From DATFXM01 sp035315885 (lineage in GTDB: Bacteria; Acidobacteriota; Blastocatellia; UBA7656), in contig DATFXM010000118.1 of NCBI GenBank assembly GCA_035315885.1, forward strand, positions 1 through 64,000: a DNA stretch of 64,000 nucleotides, in the 5' to 3' direction. This document shows positions 16,899 to 26,431 of this stretch, one piece after another. A model generated the notes under the pieces. That model was given only the letters and a program-made list of their open reading frames with translations, was not told the DNA's origin and ran no database searches. Every line of letters starts with the position of its first letter. The stretch's first letter is position 1. The position numbers were made by a program, and so were the translations under genes.

Positions 16899-18146
16899 TT
16901 AGAGTATTGCTGCAGCAAAACCCGCCCAAGCGGCGAAGATGACCAACAAGAGCCCGGGAATTACCTGAAGGGCGAACCTGACGCCGCCGGTTGTTATTGC
17001 GATCACGGCTTTGGTGATTGTGTTGGTAGTAAGCCCGATCAGAATTGGCAGGACAGCTTCTGTTGCTGCGATCTTGTTTGTGGCAACCAGGGAAGCAACT
17101 GAGATCGCGGCGGAATGAGTGTCGACAAATCCTGCAAGCCCGGCCGCGAGGGCCAGGCCAGCAGAACCCAGCCAGCGGTTCACCGCCGCGGACGCGAGAA
17201 GTATCGCCGAGACTGTCACCGCGAAGATAATCGCGGTGATTAGATTGAATGCCCGCCCTGTAGCTTCGTCGCTTTGTGTTTGGTGATGCGCGGTCTTGAT
17301 CGTGAACAACGCGCCATAGAGTACGGCAGCGGCTCCCGCCAGCAGAAGCGGCACCCGCATAGCCGTGAGAGTCGATCGATCGGTCACCAGCAGAACTGCG
17401 CCCATTTGAATAATGGTGGACACCGTGGAGAGGACTGCTCCTGCGACTGCTGCCCTCATCAGCTTTGTTTCTTGAGCGGCTCGCGATCCCATCGAGCCTA
17501 TGGTCGCAGCGCTGGAAACAAACCCCGAAGCCAGTCCAACTATTGGAAGTCCATACCGTGGTCCGAGTGCTCGCAAGGCGATGTAGCCGGCGGCGCTGAT
17601 CGACATCACGATCACCACAAGCTTCCACAGCGTGCGCAGGTTCAACACCGCCAAAGGCCCTAACGGTTGATCCGGCGTGAGCGGTAAAATCACAAGCGCC
17701 GCGGCTGCAAATAACAACGCATCTTGAAGCTCCTGCTCAGTCAGTACTTGCTGGACGAATTGATGGAGCCGTGTCCGCGCGGCTAACAGCACTGCGACCG
17801 CGACTGCGAGACCGGCGGCCAGGGCAGGTTGCCTCACTGCCAGCGCCCCAAGAAGCAATGCGGTCAATAAAGCAGCCGCTGTGGTGAAGCCGGGATCGTC
17901 GCGACGCTTGAGCCGGTAGGCTACGATAGAGAGACCGGCTATGCAGATGGCGACGACCGACAGAAGCAGCTCGCCTCCAACCGTGAGACTGATACCGCCA
18001 GCCAGCGAGACAACCGCGAAAGTTCTAATACCTGCCGGCGCTCGCGAAGGGCCGGATCCCTTTCTGCGTTCTCGCTCAACGCCGATCAGTAAACCAATCC
18101 CGAGCGAAATCGCGAGCCTCACAGCAAGATGATCGGTAAGTGGCAT
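16899..18146 (-). CDS. MgtC/SapB-DUF4010 membrane protein
   Basis: This 415-residue integral membrane protein has an N-terminal MgtC/SapB domain (GIGLLIGVERERR, GIRTFAVVSLAGG, about residues 1-135). A DUF4010 domain with further helices follows (GLASGFVSSAATIGSMGSRA, AGFVDTHSAAISVASL). About a dozen hydrophobic stretches are visible. MgtC proteins are tied to magnesium limitation and virulence in pathogens, but the two-domain form is poorly characterised. A role in ion homeostasis is inferred only. Confidence 0.85.
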   Translation of the reverse strand: MPLTDHLAVRLAISLGIGLLIGVERERRKGSGPSRAPAGIRTFAVVSLAGGISLTVGGELLLSVVAICIAGLSIVAYRLKRRDDPGFTTAAALLTALLLGALAVRQPALAAGLAVAVAVLLAARTRLHQFVQQVLTEQELQDALLFAAAALVILPLTPDQPLGPLAVLNLRTLWKLVVIVMSISAAGYIALRALGPRYGLPIVGLASGFVSSAATIGSMGSRAAQETKLMRAAVAGAVLSTVSTIIQMGAVLLVTDRSTLTAMRVPLLLAGAAAVLYGALFTIKTAHHQTQSDEATGRAFNLITAIIFAVTVSAILLASAAVNRWLGSAGLALAAGLAGFVDTHSAAISVASLVATNKIAATEAVLPILIGLTTNTITKAVIAITTGGVRFALQVIPGLLLVIFAAWAGFAAAIL

Positions 18147-18214
18147 AGACCCGCCCCGGTTCTCTCGAAGAATAACCGTAGTCTATTGAGGCAGGCTATT
18201 GGCTGAAGGAAAAA

Positions 18215-18670
18215 TTAAGCGGTAATGCTCGGAGTACCTGGACCTGAAGGGGATTTCTCTGCCACGCCGGTGATTTCCTGGATTTGAATTCGAAAGATGC
18301 TCACAGATGATTGTCCATCATGGACCGGAACAGATTCAACGGGAGTCAGATTCGGAAACCGCGCTAACAGCAGTCGCGACGCTGCGGCGCGTTCGTTCGA
18401 ATCAGTAAGCTCTTCAAAGACTCCGTAGGCTATGGCGCTTTGCCAGTGATAAGGATTATCGATTTCATCAACCTGAAGACAGGCTCGCGGGTTGGCTCGG
18501 AGTGCCTCAAGCTTCCGGCCCGGCAACGAATGAACAAAGATGCTGTCACCATCGAAGGCGTAGTTTACAGGTATCACATAGGGGCCGTCTTTATATACGC
18601 AGCCTAACCGACCAACCCGGCCAGCGGTGAGCAGCGTACGTGCTTCTGCCTCAGTCATTCGCGAAATCAT
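18215..18670 (-). CDS. Pyridoxamine-5'-phosphate oxidase-like flavoprotein
   Basis: This 151-residue split barrel is of the NimA/flavin-nucleotide-binding type: MTEAEARTLLTAGRVGRLGC, PYVIPVNYAFDGDSIFVHS, LEALRANPRACLQVDEI and WQSAIAYGVFEEL. Such proteins bind FMN or haem-like ligands; some reduce nitroimidazoles. The substrate is not predictable here. It lies 68 bp upstream of the MgtC-like gene on the same strand, so co-transcription is possible. Confidence 0.85.
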   Translation of the reverse strand: MISRMTEAEARTLLTAGRVGRLGCVYKDGPYVIPVNYAFDGDSIFVHSLPGRKLEALRANPRACLQVDEIDNPYHWQSAIAYGVFEELTDSNERAAASRLLLARFPNLTPVESVPVHDGQSSVSIFRIQIQEITGVAEKSPSGPGTPSITA

Positions 18671-19144
18671 TCTCTTGACCCTTGATTCAGTCGATCACAA
18701 TTGGACCCGTCAAGCGCTATTCGTGAACGTGAAGAACAATGCTACAGCACCATCTTCACCTTAGTGCGTGAAATCAGTCGCTCAACCTCACCGATCACAA
18801 TTCACACCAAAATCACGTCTCACGCAGCTAGCAACGGCACTCGCACCAGTTCGACCGAGCGCTTTCCAGGCGATGCACCCGCTTGCTCCTGAACCAGGCT
18901 CGAGCGCTCGAAGCGAACTCTACAGACAGTCAACTCGCTTTCTTGAAGAGCAATGTTCGTGCCGCCAAGAAACACCAATCTTGTGCATTTATTGGTCACT
19001 CTTTGCGAAAAATAGCCGAATCGCAGCGAAGAATTTCGCAGTTAGGTTTCGCAGTTAGATAGCGCGGCGGGTTATGAGCTAATGCACGCGACAATGTGAT
19101 GTTTCATGATGCCATCTCAACAAGACGATGAGCAGGCGATCCAT
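18671..19144. other. Gene-free stretch
   Basis: No frame here has a ribosome-binding site or family resemblance. It should contain the promoter of the minus-strand PPOX-fold gene and the 3' end of the hemerythrin transcript. Only a short self-complementary GAGCGCTC near 18901 was noticed. Confidence 0.5.
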
Positions 19145-19699
19145 CTACAGCGCCCACTCTCGTTCTAACGCCGAAGCAATCCGGTCATACTTTTCATTCA
19201 CTCCCGCGCCTAACTCCATTTCTGCTTGCTTAAAGCCCGCACCCAACAAAGCTATGTCCTCCTCATCAAGTATCTCATCAGCGAGCCTAAGTAAGATCGC
19301 ATCTTCCTTGTCAATGTGACTGAGAAGATGATCAACGTATTTGCGGGCAGCATCAACGAAGCGTTGCCTTGCTAGCGGGTCCTCTTCTCTGTAGCCCTCG
19401 ATTGCGCGGTGCATCTTTGTGCTCAACTCGCTTTCAATCTGGTGCTCTCGCGCGATGGCACCGAGCGGTCCGCCGTTTTGCGCAAAGCCGTGTCGTTGCA
19501 AGACGGGAAAGAGGTACGCCTCTTCCTTTCCATGATGATGCCGATCAGCAAACGTACTTATGAAGTCTGCTAATTGTGAGAGTGCTCCTGCCGGAACATT
19601 GTGTCCCCACTGGAGCCTGACGCAGACTCCATCGAGTGCGCGCAACGCTCTCTCGATTACCCGATGCTCATGCTTAAGCATTTGAAGTGCATGAGTCAC
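19145..19699 (-). CDS. Hemerythrin-domain protein
   Basis: This 184-residue helical protein has a hemerythrin HHE pattern: KHEHRVIERAL, FADRHHHGKEEAYLFPVL, REHQIES, and HLLSHIDKEDAILLRLAD. These supply the His and Glu ligands for a di-iron centre. GTG 19699 is chosen because GGAGG lies seven bases before it; a longer frame from 19756 adds an Arg/Gly-rich tail without support. Such proteins sense or store O2, or repair iron centres after NO or oxidative stress. It is the next gene after Hsp20 on the same strand, with hairpins between. Confidence 0.88.
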   Translation of the reverse strand: MTHALQMLKHEHRVIERALRALDGVCVRLQWGHNVPAGALSQLADFISTFADRHHHGKEEAYLFPVLQRHGFAQNGGPLGAIAREHQIESELSTKMHRAIEGYREEDPLARQRFVDAARKYVDHLLSHIDKEDAILLRLADEILDEEDIALLGAGFKQAEMELGAGVNEKYDRIASALEREWAL

Positions 19700-19760
19700 T
19701 ATATGACCTCCAAATCCTCTGCCGTTCGTCTTGGCTCGAGAAGAACTTCCTCCCAAGAGC

Positions 19761-19833
19761 TACAGCCACAGGTGGAAGGGAGAGCTGACCTGCGGCTGTA
19801 AGCTCGGGCTTACCATGTGTGCGTCACATGGTA
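19761..19833. terminator. Two adjacent hairpins downstream of the Hsp20 gene
   Basis: Hairpin A pairs 19761-19773 with 19788-19800 (TACAGCCACAGGT against ACCTGCGGCTGTA, one mismatch). Hairpin B pairs 19811-19819 with 19825-19833 (TACCATGTG against CACATGGTA, perfect, five-base loop), starting 9 bp after the Hsp20 stop. No T-run follows, so intrinsic termination is uncertain. mRNA 3'-end protection or a regulator site are alternatives. Confidence 0.55.
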
Positions 19834-19841
19834 CATGCCGA

Positions 19842-20315
19842 CTACTTCACCTTGACTTCGATCTGCTTCGGTTTCGCTTCTTCCAGTTTCGGCAAGAAGA
19901 CCCAAAGCAGGCCATCCTTGAACTCAGCAAGGATCTTATTCGCATCGATGAACGCCGGCAGAGTGAAGCTGCGCAGAAATTCGCCGTAGCTGCGCTCCAC
20001 GCGATGATAGTTCTCGCGTTTCACCTCATCCGCAAACTTACGCTCGCCGCGGATTGTCAACACATTGTTGTCGATGCTGACCGACACGTCTTCTTTCTTC
20101 AGACCGGGAATCTCAGCCTTCACGACGATCTCTTTGTCGGTCTCAAAGATGTCGCAGGCCGGCACCCAGGTCGTCAACGGGAGCGTTTCCTCCTCAAAAG
20201 GCGCGAGCGGAAAGTCGAACAAACGACTCAACCTGTTCTGAAGCAGATAAAACGGGTCCCTCGTCGTCGCATTACGCAGGCTCTTTATCGGAGCCATAGC
20301 TGTTCCAGGTAGCAT
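19842..20315 (-). CDS. Small heat-shock protein, Hsp20/alpha-crystallin
   Basis: This 157-residue chaperone has an N-terminal arm followed by an alpha-crystallin domain at about 50-150: [20 protein letters not shown] then [24 protein letters not shown], and [20 protein letters not shown]. The C-terminal basic tail ([10 protein letters not shown]) carries the I-x-V motif used in oligomer contacts. Length is typical. AAGGAGGTAACAG precedes ATG 20315. It holds unfolding proteins under heat or oxidative stress without ATP. No obvious sigma-32 promoter or CIRCE element was seen upstream. Confidence 0.95.
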   Translation of the reverse strand: MLPGTAMAPIKSLRNATTRDPFYLLQNRLSRLFDFPLAPFEEETLPLTTWVPACDIFETDKEIVVKAEIPGLKKEDVSVSIDNNVLTIRGERKFADEVKRENYHRVERSYGEFLRSFTLPAFIDANKILAEFKDGLLWVFLPKLEEAKPKQIEVKVK

Positions 20316-20876
20316 TCTGTTACCTCCTTACTTTCATTAAGCCATTCCAAGTTAAAAGACCCCGCCACTGACCGGAGCCCCCTGACCTAAGGCCGGAGGC
20401 GGCGAGTCATTCGATCCGTGCGCTCCGCGAGCGGGGCGGCTAGTCAATCAGTCGCTCCCGCCCGCGGCAACGCTTTGCCTTTTCGGTGGCGCACTCACAG
20501 GTGGTCAGACCGTCACCATCGAAGGCTTGAATGCTTGAATGAGAGAGGAAAAATCTGACAACGGTCATTTGAACCCTCTCGATCAATGATCAAGCAGCCG
20601 TAAAACATCGTAAGCTTTGGCCTGAAGAGAAATCGATGATGCCCGTCACGTCTCGTTGTGACGATCTCACTGGCGTTTCTTGAGAATGGCTGCGGATCAT
20701 CAGTCGGTCAGCGGTAGCCAAGTTATCTAGTTACGAAGTTGTGACGGTAGACTGGCAGAGGTCTCTGTGTCGGGCTGTTCAATCTTTCCTCGTCGAGGAG
20801 AGCAATTCCGTCGAGAAAGAATCACGGTCTGACGCGGCTTAACACTAAGTTGTTTATATCAAGATGCGCTGAGACT
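20316..20876. other. Gene-free stretch upstream of Hsp20
   Basis: This 561-bp stretch carries no convincing gene on either strand. It contains the Hsp20 promoter region and the 3' end of the urease-containing gene run. A short CCTCGTCGAGG palindrome near 20791 and GC-rich self-complementary patches near 20390-20480 were seen, but nothing that can be named. Confidence 0.5.
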
Positions 20877-21647
20877 TTAATAAGTTCGTTTTCGGTCTCC
20901 CGTCGGTCCAAAGCGTTCCGTCTTGATCATGTCGGCGCTAATGCCGGCAGCGATCAGAAGGCCAGTTGCGGTTTCAACAAATGATGTGGGGCCGCAAACG
21001 TAGCAAGTCGGTAGTAGATCCGCAGGCCACGCCGTCTCTGCAATGAGAGCGGCATTGATCCTGCCAGCCGGGCGCGGCCAACCTTCGGGAGTGGCTCTTG
21101 TATATACGTACCGAATAGAGACCTGTTGCTGAGAAGACAGCGTCTGTAGTTCATCACGATAGAAAACCGATTCGGGTTCACGAACGGAGTACAGCAAACG
21201 AAAAGGCGCCGTGCTGTGTGCTTCCGGGCGCGACCGAATCATCGACATAAGCGGCACGATCCCCGAACCTCCAGCTAACAATTGGACGGGCTCCGTTTGT
21301 TCAGCACGCCAAACAAACCAACCCCCGATTGGACCTCGCAACTCAAGGGGATCGCCGACACGGAGTTCCTGTGTGAGATAAGGAGAGACTTCGCCGTCCG
21401 CCAGTCGCTCCACGGTCAGCTCGATCCGCTTTCCCGAGTTCGCCGCAGAAGCGATCGAGTATGACCTGACCGCCGAATATCCATCCGGTGCGGTCAAACG
21501 AACGTCGACGTGTTGACCCGCCAGATGACCCGGCCAATCTGGGATGTCAAGCGTAATGGTTTTTGCTCTCGATGTTTCGTCACGAAGAGCAACGACAGTT
21601 CCCACTCGCCAAACTACTCGTCGCTCGAATAACGTTGCTCGCGCCAT
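20877..21647 (-). CDS. Ferredoxin-NADP reductase-like flavoprotein
   Basis: This 256-residue two-domain reductase has an FAD-binding barrel with RSYS (61-64) and GQHVDVRL. The NAD(P) domain has GGSGIVPLMSM (127-137) and CGPTSFVE (from 218). It has no 2Fe-2S plant-type domain, so it must pass electrons to a separate partner. Its start overlaps the end of the sulfite-oxidase-like gene by 34 bp. This pairing, known from other bacteria, points to an NAD(P)H-linked electron path for that molybdoenzyme. Cytoplasmic by lack of a signal peptide. Confidence 0.9.
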   Translation of the reverse strand: MARATLFERRVVWRVGTVVALRDETSRAKTITLDIPDWPGHLAGQHVDVRLTAPDGYSAVRSYSIASAANSGKRIELTVERLADGEVSPYLTQELRVGDPLELRGPIGGWFVWRAEQTEPVQLLAGGSGIVPLMSMIRSRPEAHSTAPFRLLYSVREPESVFYRDELQTLSSQQQVSIRYVYTRATPEGWPRPAGRINAALIAETAWPADLLPTCYVCGPTSFVETATGLLIAAGISADMIKTERFGPTGDRKRTY

Positions 21648-22216
21648 GGGTCTCCATAGATGTGATAACCGAGACTCTCCCAGAAACCTGGTCTATCGTG
21701 ATCCATCAACGTAATTCTTCGAACCCATTTCGCACTCTTCCATAAATAGAGGTGAGGAACAAGAAGCCGCGCGGGACCACCGTGTTCCGGCGCGAGATCT
21801 TCGCCGTCAAATCGAAACGCAATCCACGCCTGGTGCTCGAGAAGATCTTGAAGAGGCACATTCGAGGAGTAGTCACCATAGGAACGAACCATAGTATAGC
21901 GTGCGTCTGTTTTTAGATCCGCGAACAGTGTATCGAGCGAAACACCTTCCCAGGACGTGCCGAGTTTTGACCAGCGAGTAACGCAGTGGATGTCAACTGT
22001 GACTGTTTCAGTGGGTAAGTCGCGAAACGACTTCCAATCCCAGCTTCGCACAACGTTCTTACCGTCGTCGATCGTGAGTTCCCATCGATCCAGGGGGATG
22101 CGTGGCGTAGGACCAGCAGACAAAACAGGAAAATCAGTGGTGAGGTACTGTCCTGGTGGTAACTTTGGATCTGTCGCGTGGCGCCTGCCTGAAAACCCGC
22201 GCGAGATAATTGGCAT
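21614..22216 (-). CDS. Sulfite-oxidase-like molybdopterin protein
   Basis: This 200-residue protein is a sulfite oxidase/YedY-type Mo-cofactor domain, with the molybdenum-ligating Cys at C78 in TVDIHCVTRWSKLG. It also has SWEGVSLDTLF, RSYGDYSSNVPL and EHGGPARLLVPHLYLWKSAKWV. It lacks the twin-Arg signal of MsrP/YedY and the haem domain of animal sulfite oxidase. It is therefore probably cytoplasmic and uses the overlapping flavoprotein as partner. The substrate (sulfite or another S- or N-oxide) is unknown. Start ATG 22216 follows AGAAGGGGAGAACAC, 33 bp after ureG, so it likely belongs to the urease transcript. Confidence 0.9.
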   Translation of the reverse strand: MPIISRGFSGRRHATDPKLPPGQYLTTDFPVLSAGPTPRIPLDRWELTIDDGKNVVRSWDWKSFRDLPTETVTVDIHCVTRWSKLGTSWEGVSLDTLFADLKTDARYTMVRSYGDYSSNVPLQDLLEHQAWIAFRFDGEDLAPEHGGPARLLVPHLYLWKSAKWVRRITLMDHDRPGFWESLGYHIYGDPWREQRYSSDE

Positions 22217-22249
22217 GTGTTCTCCCCTTCTACTAATGCCGGGTTCTGG

Positions 22250-22882
22250 TTAATTCGCCAAGCCGCCTTTCTCGATCACAAATTCCGCGATTCGATCGAC
22301 GCCTTCACCGCTTCTCAGATTTGTAAAGACGAACGGCCGCTGAGGGCGCATTCGCTGTGTATCTGACTTCATTACTTCAAGGTCGGCGCCTACCAAAGGA
22401 GCCAGGTCGATCTTATTGATTACGAGTAGATCGGAACGCGTTATTCCGGGACCACCCTTGCGTGGTATTTTCTCACCTTCGGCGACATCGATCACGTAGA
22501 TCGTCAGGTCTGCGAGTTCAGGACTGAACGTTGCCGCAAGATTGTCACCACCTGACTCGACAAAACATATTTCTGCACCCGGAAATTTCTTATTCATTTC
22601 CTCAATAGCCATCAGGTTCATCGAAGCGTCTTCTCGAATCGCAGTATGCGGACAGCCACCGGTCTCGACACCCATGATGCGTTCAGCCGGAAGAGCCTTC
22701 GCGCGTGTAAGAATGAGCTGGTCTTCTTTGGTGTAAATATCGTTCGTAATCACGTAAATGTCATAAGTGTCGCGGAGCCTCTTGCAGAGCATTTCGACGA
22801 GCGCGGTTTTGCCTGAGCCGACCGGGCCACCGATGCCGATGCGCAAAGGACGGGTTTCGTGATCGGAGTCGGTAATCGTCAT
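22250..22882 (-). CDS. ureG: Urease accessory GTPase UreG
   Basis: This 210-residue SIMIBI GTPase delivers nickel during urease maturation. The P-loop GPVGSGKT is at 19-26. The metal-binding Cys-Pro-His (CPH) motif is present in [15 protein letters not shown]. The switch region [17 protein letters not shown] and NKIDL specificity motif are intact. Its ATG overlaps the ureF stop (ATGA), so translation is coupled. It acts in the cytoplasm with UreF, UreD and UreE. Confidence 0.97.
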   Translation of the reverse strand: MTITDSDHETRPLRIGIGGPVGSGKTALVEMLCKRLRDTYDIYVITNDIYTKEDQLILTRAKALPAERIMGVETGGCPHTAIREDASMNLMAIEEMNKKFPGAEICFVESGGDNLAATFSPELADLTIYVIDVAEGEKIPRKGGPGITRSDLLVINKIDLAPLVGADLEVMKSDTQRMRPQRPFVFTNLRSGEGVDRIAEFVIEKGGLAN

Positions 22883-23589
22883 GAGCGGAACAACCTCGTA
22901 TATTGCGTTTCATGGGCCATCGAAGACAGGTCCACCATGAATGCGGCGGACCCAAGGTCATCAAGTGTGGCTAGCCTGGCTCGTTCGCTTGCGTGTAATA
23001 CTGCCTTCTCGAGCTGAGCGAGGGCACGCTGTCCATCAGTTTGACCAAGCGGTAGAAGTCGAACTCCAGCGTTCACCAGATTCGCAACAATGCTTTGCAG
23101 GAATGCGGGCAACGCCAAGCTAGCCGGAACGCCTTGTGTCGCCGCGCGAACTCCGAGAACAACGGCGAACGCCGGCGGCAGATTGAGTTTGCGAAGCGTT
23201 TCCAAAAGCCAGTCAAGAAGGCGGTCGTACCATACCCGGCAGAGCGTAGCGAGACATGCAGTGCCCTGCTGGATTGATTCGAGCGCAAACTCTGATGTGC
23301 TTCGAAAGACTGCAGCCAGTTCCGCCACTTCTATTAACCGCGCTCGATTGTCTTCTGACGCGGATCGCCACGACTCGTTGAAAAAGATCGCTTCATTGCG
23401 CCCCGAGCCATAACACAGATCCGCTTCGAGCCAGTCGACCAGAGTCTCGCGGTCATAAATCTGTCCTGCTTCGACGGCCCACTCAATACCGTGCGAATAG
23501 CTATAGGCACCTGTAGGAAATGCAGGTGAGAGCCAGGTTTGCTGTCTCAACACTCCTAGCAATGGCAAGCGGCATTGATCATTAGTCAT
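22879..23589 (-). CDS. ureF: Urease accessory protein UreF
   Basis: This 236-residue all-helical protein shows UreF hallmarks: [20 protein letters not shown] and WAVEAGQI near the N-terminus, and [16 protein letters not shown] near residue 185. The C-terminal tail, which bridges UreG and UreD in the maturation complex, is complete. The gene overlaps ureE by 8 bp and ureG by 4 bp, consistent with tight co-translation. Its role is to check nickel loading by UreG in the UreDFG complex. Confidence 0.95.
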   Translation of the reverse strand: MTNDQCRLPLLGVLRQQTWLSPAFPTGAYSYSHGIEWAVEAGQIYDRETLVDWLEADLCYGSGRNEAIFFNESWRSASEDNRARLIEVAELAAVFRSTSEFALESIQQGTACLATLCRVWYDRLLDWLLETLRKLNLPPAFAVVLGVRAATQGVPASLALPAFLQSIVANLVNAGVRLLPLGQTDGQRALAQLEKAVLHASERARLATLDDLGSAAFMVDLSSMAHETQYTRLFRS

Positions 23590-24082
23590 GATGATGCGGT
23601 TCCTCGCGATGGTGGCGATGATCGTTTTCGCTTCCGTAAGCGCCGCCCTCGGGCTGGAACGCGGTCTCCACTTTAACGACCTCCGCGTCGAAGCGAAGGA
23701 GCATCTCTTCGATCACATGATCTGGTCGAATACGAAGAGCTTGATCGCGAATCTCGGTTGGCAAATGTCGATTACCTAAATGCCACGCAAGACGCACAAG
23801 CTGAGTGGGATCCTTATGCCGGACTTCAACGACGACTTCCGCTGCTGCTCGGACCCTGAGCCATCTGCCATCCTCAAGGTGCAAGCCGTCGCCGTCTGCC
23901 ATCGCAACTGCCTTTGGAAGATCGAGCAGCAGGTCGCGGCCTAGATCATCTGTCAGACGGGTACGGCGGCGGTGTCGCTGGTCAAAATGCAGAGTAACCG
24001 AGCCCGTCGCCTCATCGTCGGGCCATTGCCCGGCGGGCCGGTGCGAGTAAGCACGAGGAAGGGAAGCGTCGTGAGTAGCCAT
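23582..24082 (-). CDS. ureE: Urease nickel metallochaperone UreE
   Basis: This 166-residue protein has the UreE peptide-binding domain (SVTLHFDQRHRRRTRLTDDL, GRDLLLDLPKA). The nickel-binding domain follows, with WHLGNRHLPTEI and PDHVIEEML. The C-terminus is His-rich ([15 protein letters not shown]), giving extra nickel sites. It passes Ni2+ to UreG. The ATG follows the ureC stop by a single base. Confidence 0.95.
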   Translation of the reverse strand: MATHDASLPRAYSHRPAGQWPDDEATGSVTLHFDQRHRRRTRLTDDLGRDLLLDLPKAVAMADGDGLHLEDGRWLRVRAAAEVVVEVRHKDPTQLVRLAWHLGNRHLPTEIRDQALRIRPDHVIEEMLLRFDAEVVKVETAFQPEGGAYGSENDHRHHREEPHHHD

Positions 24083-24083
24083 A

Positions 24084-25787
24084 TCAGTATAAGAAATAAC
24101 GTTGAGCCATCGGCAGTACTGTCGCCGGTTCGCATGTTAGAAGCCGACCATCGGCGCGCACCTCGTAAGTTTCCGGGTCAACCTCAATATGTGGAACTGC
24201 ATTATTCAAAATCATCGAGCTCTTGCCGATGCGTCGAGTGCTGGTAACGGGAAGTAATCTTTTTGCGAGTCCAAGCTCGCGGCAGTTTTCCAAGCTCGCC
24301 TGACTCACGAACGTGACCGAGCTCTCCCCCGTCAACTGACCAAACGCTGCGAACATGGGCCGGTAATACTCGGGCTGCGGCGTGGGAATCGATGCGTTGG
24401 GATCGCCCATAATTGCTGCGGCGATGCTGCCGCTTTTCAATACCAGATCGGGCTTCACGCCAAAGAACGCCGGATCCCAAACACAAAGATCAGCGAGCTT
24501 TCCGACTTCAACCGAACCGACGTACGCAGAGATACCTTGTGCGATTGCCGGATTGATCGTGTACTTCGAGACATAACGCCGAGCCCGGAAATTGTCGTTG
24601 TCACCATGTTCTTCTGCGAGCCGTCCGAACTGTCGTTTCATTTTGTCGGCGGTTTGCCACGTCCGAATGATCACTTCGCCTACGCGACCCATGGCCTGGC
24701 TATCGGATGACATGATCGACAGCGCTCCCGTATCGTGGAGGATGTCTTCGGCGGCAATCGTCTCGTTGCGGATGCGGCTTTCGGCGAAAGCCAGATCCTC
24801 AGGAATACGAGCATCGAGATGATGAGTAACCATCACCATATCGAGAGCCTCTTCAAGCGTATTCACCGTGTAGGGTCGAGTCGGAGTTGTCGAAGACGGA
24901 ATCACATTCGGCTCGCCGCACACCTTGATAATGTCGGGGGCGTGACCGCCCCCGGCGCCTTCCGTATGAAAGGAGTGAATCGTTCTACCCTTGAATGCTG
25001 CGATCGTCCTTTCGACGAAACCACTCTCGTTCAGCGTGTCGGTGTGGATTAGAACCTGCACATCCATCTCATCAGCAACTGAGAGGCAACAGTCGATCGC
25101 CGACGGTGTTGCGCCCCAGTCTTCATGGATTTTGAAACCGCAAGCGCCGGCCTCAATCTGTTCGATTAGACCGGCCGGTAAGCTGGCGTTGCCCTTCGCG
25201 AAAAACCCAAGGTTCATCGGGAAAGCATCGGCTGCCCGCAGCATTCGCTGAATGTGCCAGGGGCCTGGCGTGCAGGTAGTGGCATTGGTGCCGGTAGCGG
25301 GCCCGGTCCCACCTCCCATCATTGTGGTCAGTCCTGAATAGAGGGCCTCTTCGATCTGCTGCGGACAAATGAAATGGACATGCACGTCAATCCCACCCGC
25401 GGTAATAATCTTGCCCTCGCCGGAGATCACCTCCGTGCCTGGTCCAATGATTATGCTGACGTTTGGTTGCACGTCCGGATTACCCGCTTTACCGATTGCT
25501 GCGATGTGCCCGTCCTTGATCGCGATATCGGCTTTCACAATGCCCCAGTGGTCCAGAATAAGAGCGTTGGTGATCACAGTGTCGACGGCGCCCAGGCTAC
25601 GAGGACGCTGCGACTGGCCCATGCCATCGCGAATAACCTTTCCCCCTCCGAACTTCACCTCTTCGCCATAGATTGTGAAGTCATTCTCCACCTCGATTAT
25701 GAGATCCGTATCTGCAAGGCGCACCTTGTCACCTACCGTAGGACCAAACATCTGTGCATAGGCGTCGCGCGCCATTCTGTTCGTCAT
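24084..25787 (-). CDS. ureC: Urease alpha subunit UreC
   Basis: This 567-residue catalytic subunit has the complete bi-nickel site: H136 and H138 (DVHVHF), carbamylated K219 ([11 protein letters not shown]), H248 (LIHTDTL), H274 ([15 protein letters not shown]) and D362 ([10 protein letters not shown]). The flap His lies in [12 protein letters not shown] (322/323). Numbering runs two ahead of the Klebsiella enzyme, showing no large insertions. It hydrolyses urea to ammonia and carbamate in the cytoplasm. It is expressed in the order D-A-B-C-E-F-G, with gaps of 15 bp or less between genes. Confidence 0.98.
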   Translation of the reverse strand: MTNRMARDAYAQMFGPTVGDKVRLADTDLIIEVENDFTIYGEEVKFGGGKVIRDGMGQSQRPRSLGAVDTVITNALILDHWGIVKADIAIKDGHIAAIGKAGNPDVQPNVSIIIGPGTEVISGEGKIITAGGIDVHVHFICPQQIEEALYSGLTTMMGGGTGPATGTNATTCTPGPWHIQRMLRAADAFPMNLGFFAKGNASLPAGLIEQIEAGACGFKIHEDWGATPSAIDCCLSVADEMDVQVLIHTDTLNESGFVERTIAAFKGRTIHSFHTEGAGGGHAPDIIKVCGEPNVIPSSTTPTRPYTVNTLEEALDMVMVTHHLDARIPEDLAFAESRIRNETIAAEDILHDTGALSIMSSDSQAMGRVGEVIIRTWQTADKMKRQFGRLAEEHGDNDNFRARRYVSKYTINPAIAQGISAYVGSVEVGKLADLCVWDPAFFGVKPDLVLKSGSIAAAIMGDPNASIPTPQPEYYRPMFAAFGQLTGESSVTFVSQASLENCRELGLAKRLLPVTSTRRIGKSSMILNNAVPHIEVDPETYEVRADGRLLTCEPATVLPMAQRYFLY

Positions 25788-25792
25788 CTTCG

Positions 25793-26107
25793 TTACCTTT
25801 GCGGCAATGCTCCCATTACGGCCTGCTCGAAACCATAGATCACTCGACGGCCGGCATATGCGACCAGCGAAACTTTACGCGACTGGCCGGGCTCGAAGCG
25901 CACAGCAGTTCCCGCAGGGATGTCGAGGCGAAAACCCAGAGCCGCTTGTCGATCAAACGCCAGTGCGGCGTTAGCCTCAGCAAAATGGTAGTGACTACCG
26001 ACTTGAATCGCTCTGTCGCCTGTGTTCGCGACGGTAAGTGTGATGGCGGCCCTATTCTCATTGAGGATTAGCTCGCCGGGTGCTGGGAAAATTTCGCCTG
26101 GTATCAT
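25793..26107 (-). CDS. ureB: Urease beta subunit UreB
   Basis: This 104-residue separate beta subunit, of normal bacterial length, starts [16 protein letters not shown]. It carries the family motifs [20 protein letters not shown] and NAALAFDR, then [15 protein letters not shown] and the terminal [10 protein letters not shown]. It packs against UreC to form the heterotrimer. The gene is separated from ureC by 5 bp and from ureA by 14 bp. Confidence 0.97.
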   Translation of the reverse strand: MIPGEIFPAPGELILNENRAAITLTVANTGDRAIQVGSHYHFAEANAALAFDRQAALGFRLDIPAGTAVRFEPGQSRKVSLVAYAGRRVIYGFEQAVMGALPQR

Positions 26108-26121
26108 TGGAGATGTGACCC

Positions 26122-26424
26122 CTAGCGAATTGGGTTGTGAAGCGTCACGAGTTTAGTACCATCCAAAAACGTAGCCTCCACTTGCATCTCGTGAATCATT
26201 TCTGAAATACCTTCCATCACCTGGTTTCGTGTCAGCACCTTGCCGCCATCTGAAGTAAGTTCAGCAACAGATTTCCCTTCACGCGCTCCTTCAAGCACAA
26301 AGTCCGTGATAACTGCGATGCTCTCCGGATAGTTTAGTTTGAGACCTTTCGCCAGGCGCCCTCGCGCGACGATTGCCGTGAGCGCGATCATGAGCTTGTC
26401 TTTTTCTCGCGGTGTTAAATTCAT
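26122..26424 (-). CDS. ureA: Urease gamma subunit UreA
   Basis: This 100-residue gamma subunit starts [11 protein letters not shown]. An upstream frame extension is discarded because family members start here and GAGGATGTC precedes ATG 26424. Conserved text includes [29 protein letters not shown] and [18 protein letters not shown]. The protein is a separate polypeptide, as in most non-Helicobacter bacteria. It lies 7 bp after the ureD stop. Confidence 0.97.
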   Translation of the reverse strand: MNLTPREKDKLMIALTAIVARGRLAKGLKLNYPESIAVITDFVLEGAREGKSVAELTSDGGKVLTRNQVMEGISEMIHEMQVEATFLDGTKLVTLHNPIR

Positions 26425-26431
26425 GACATCC

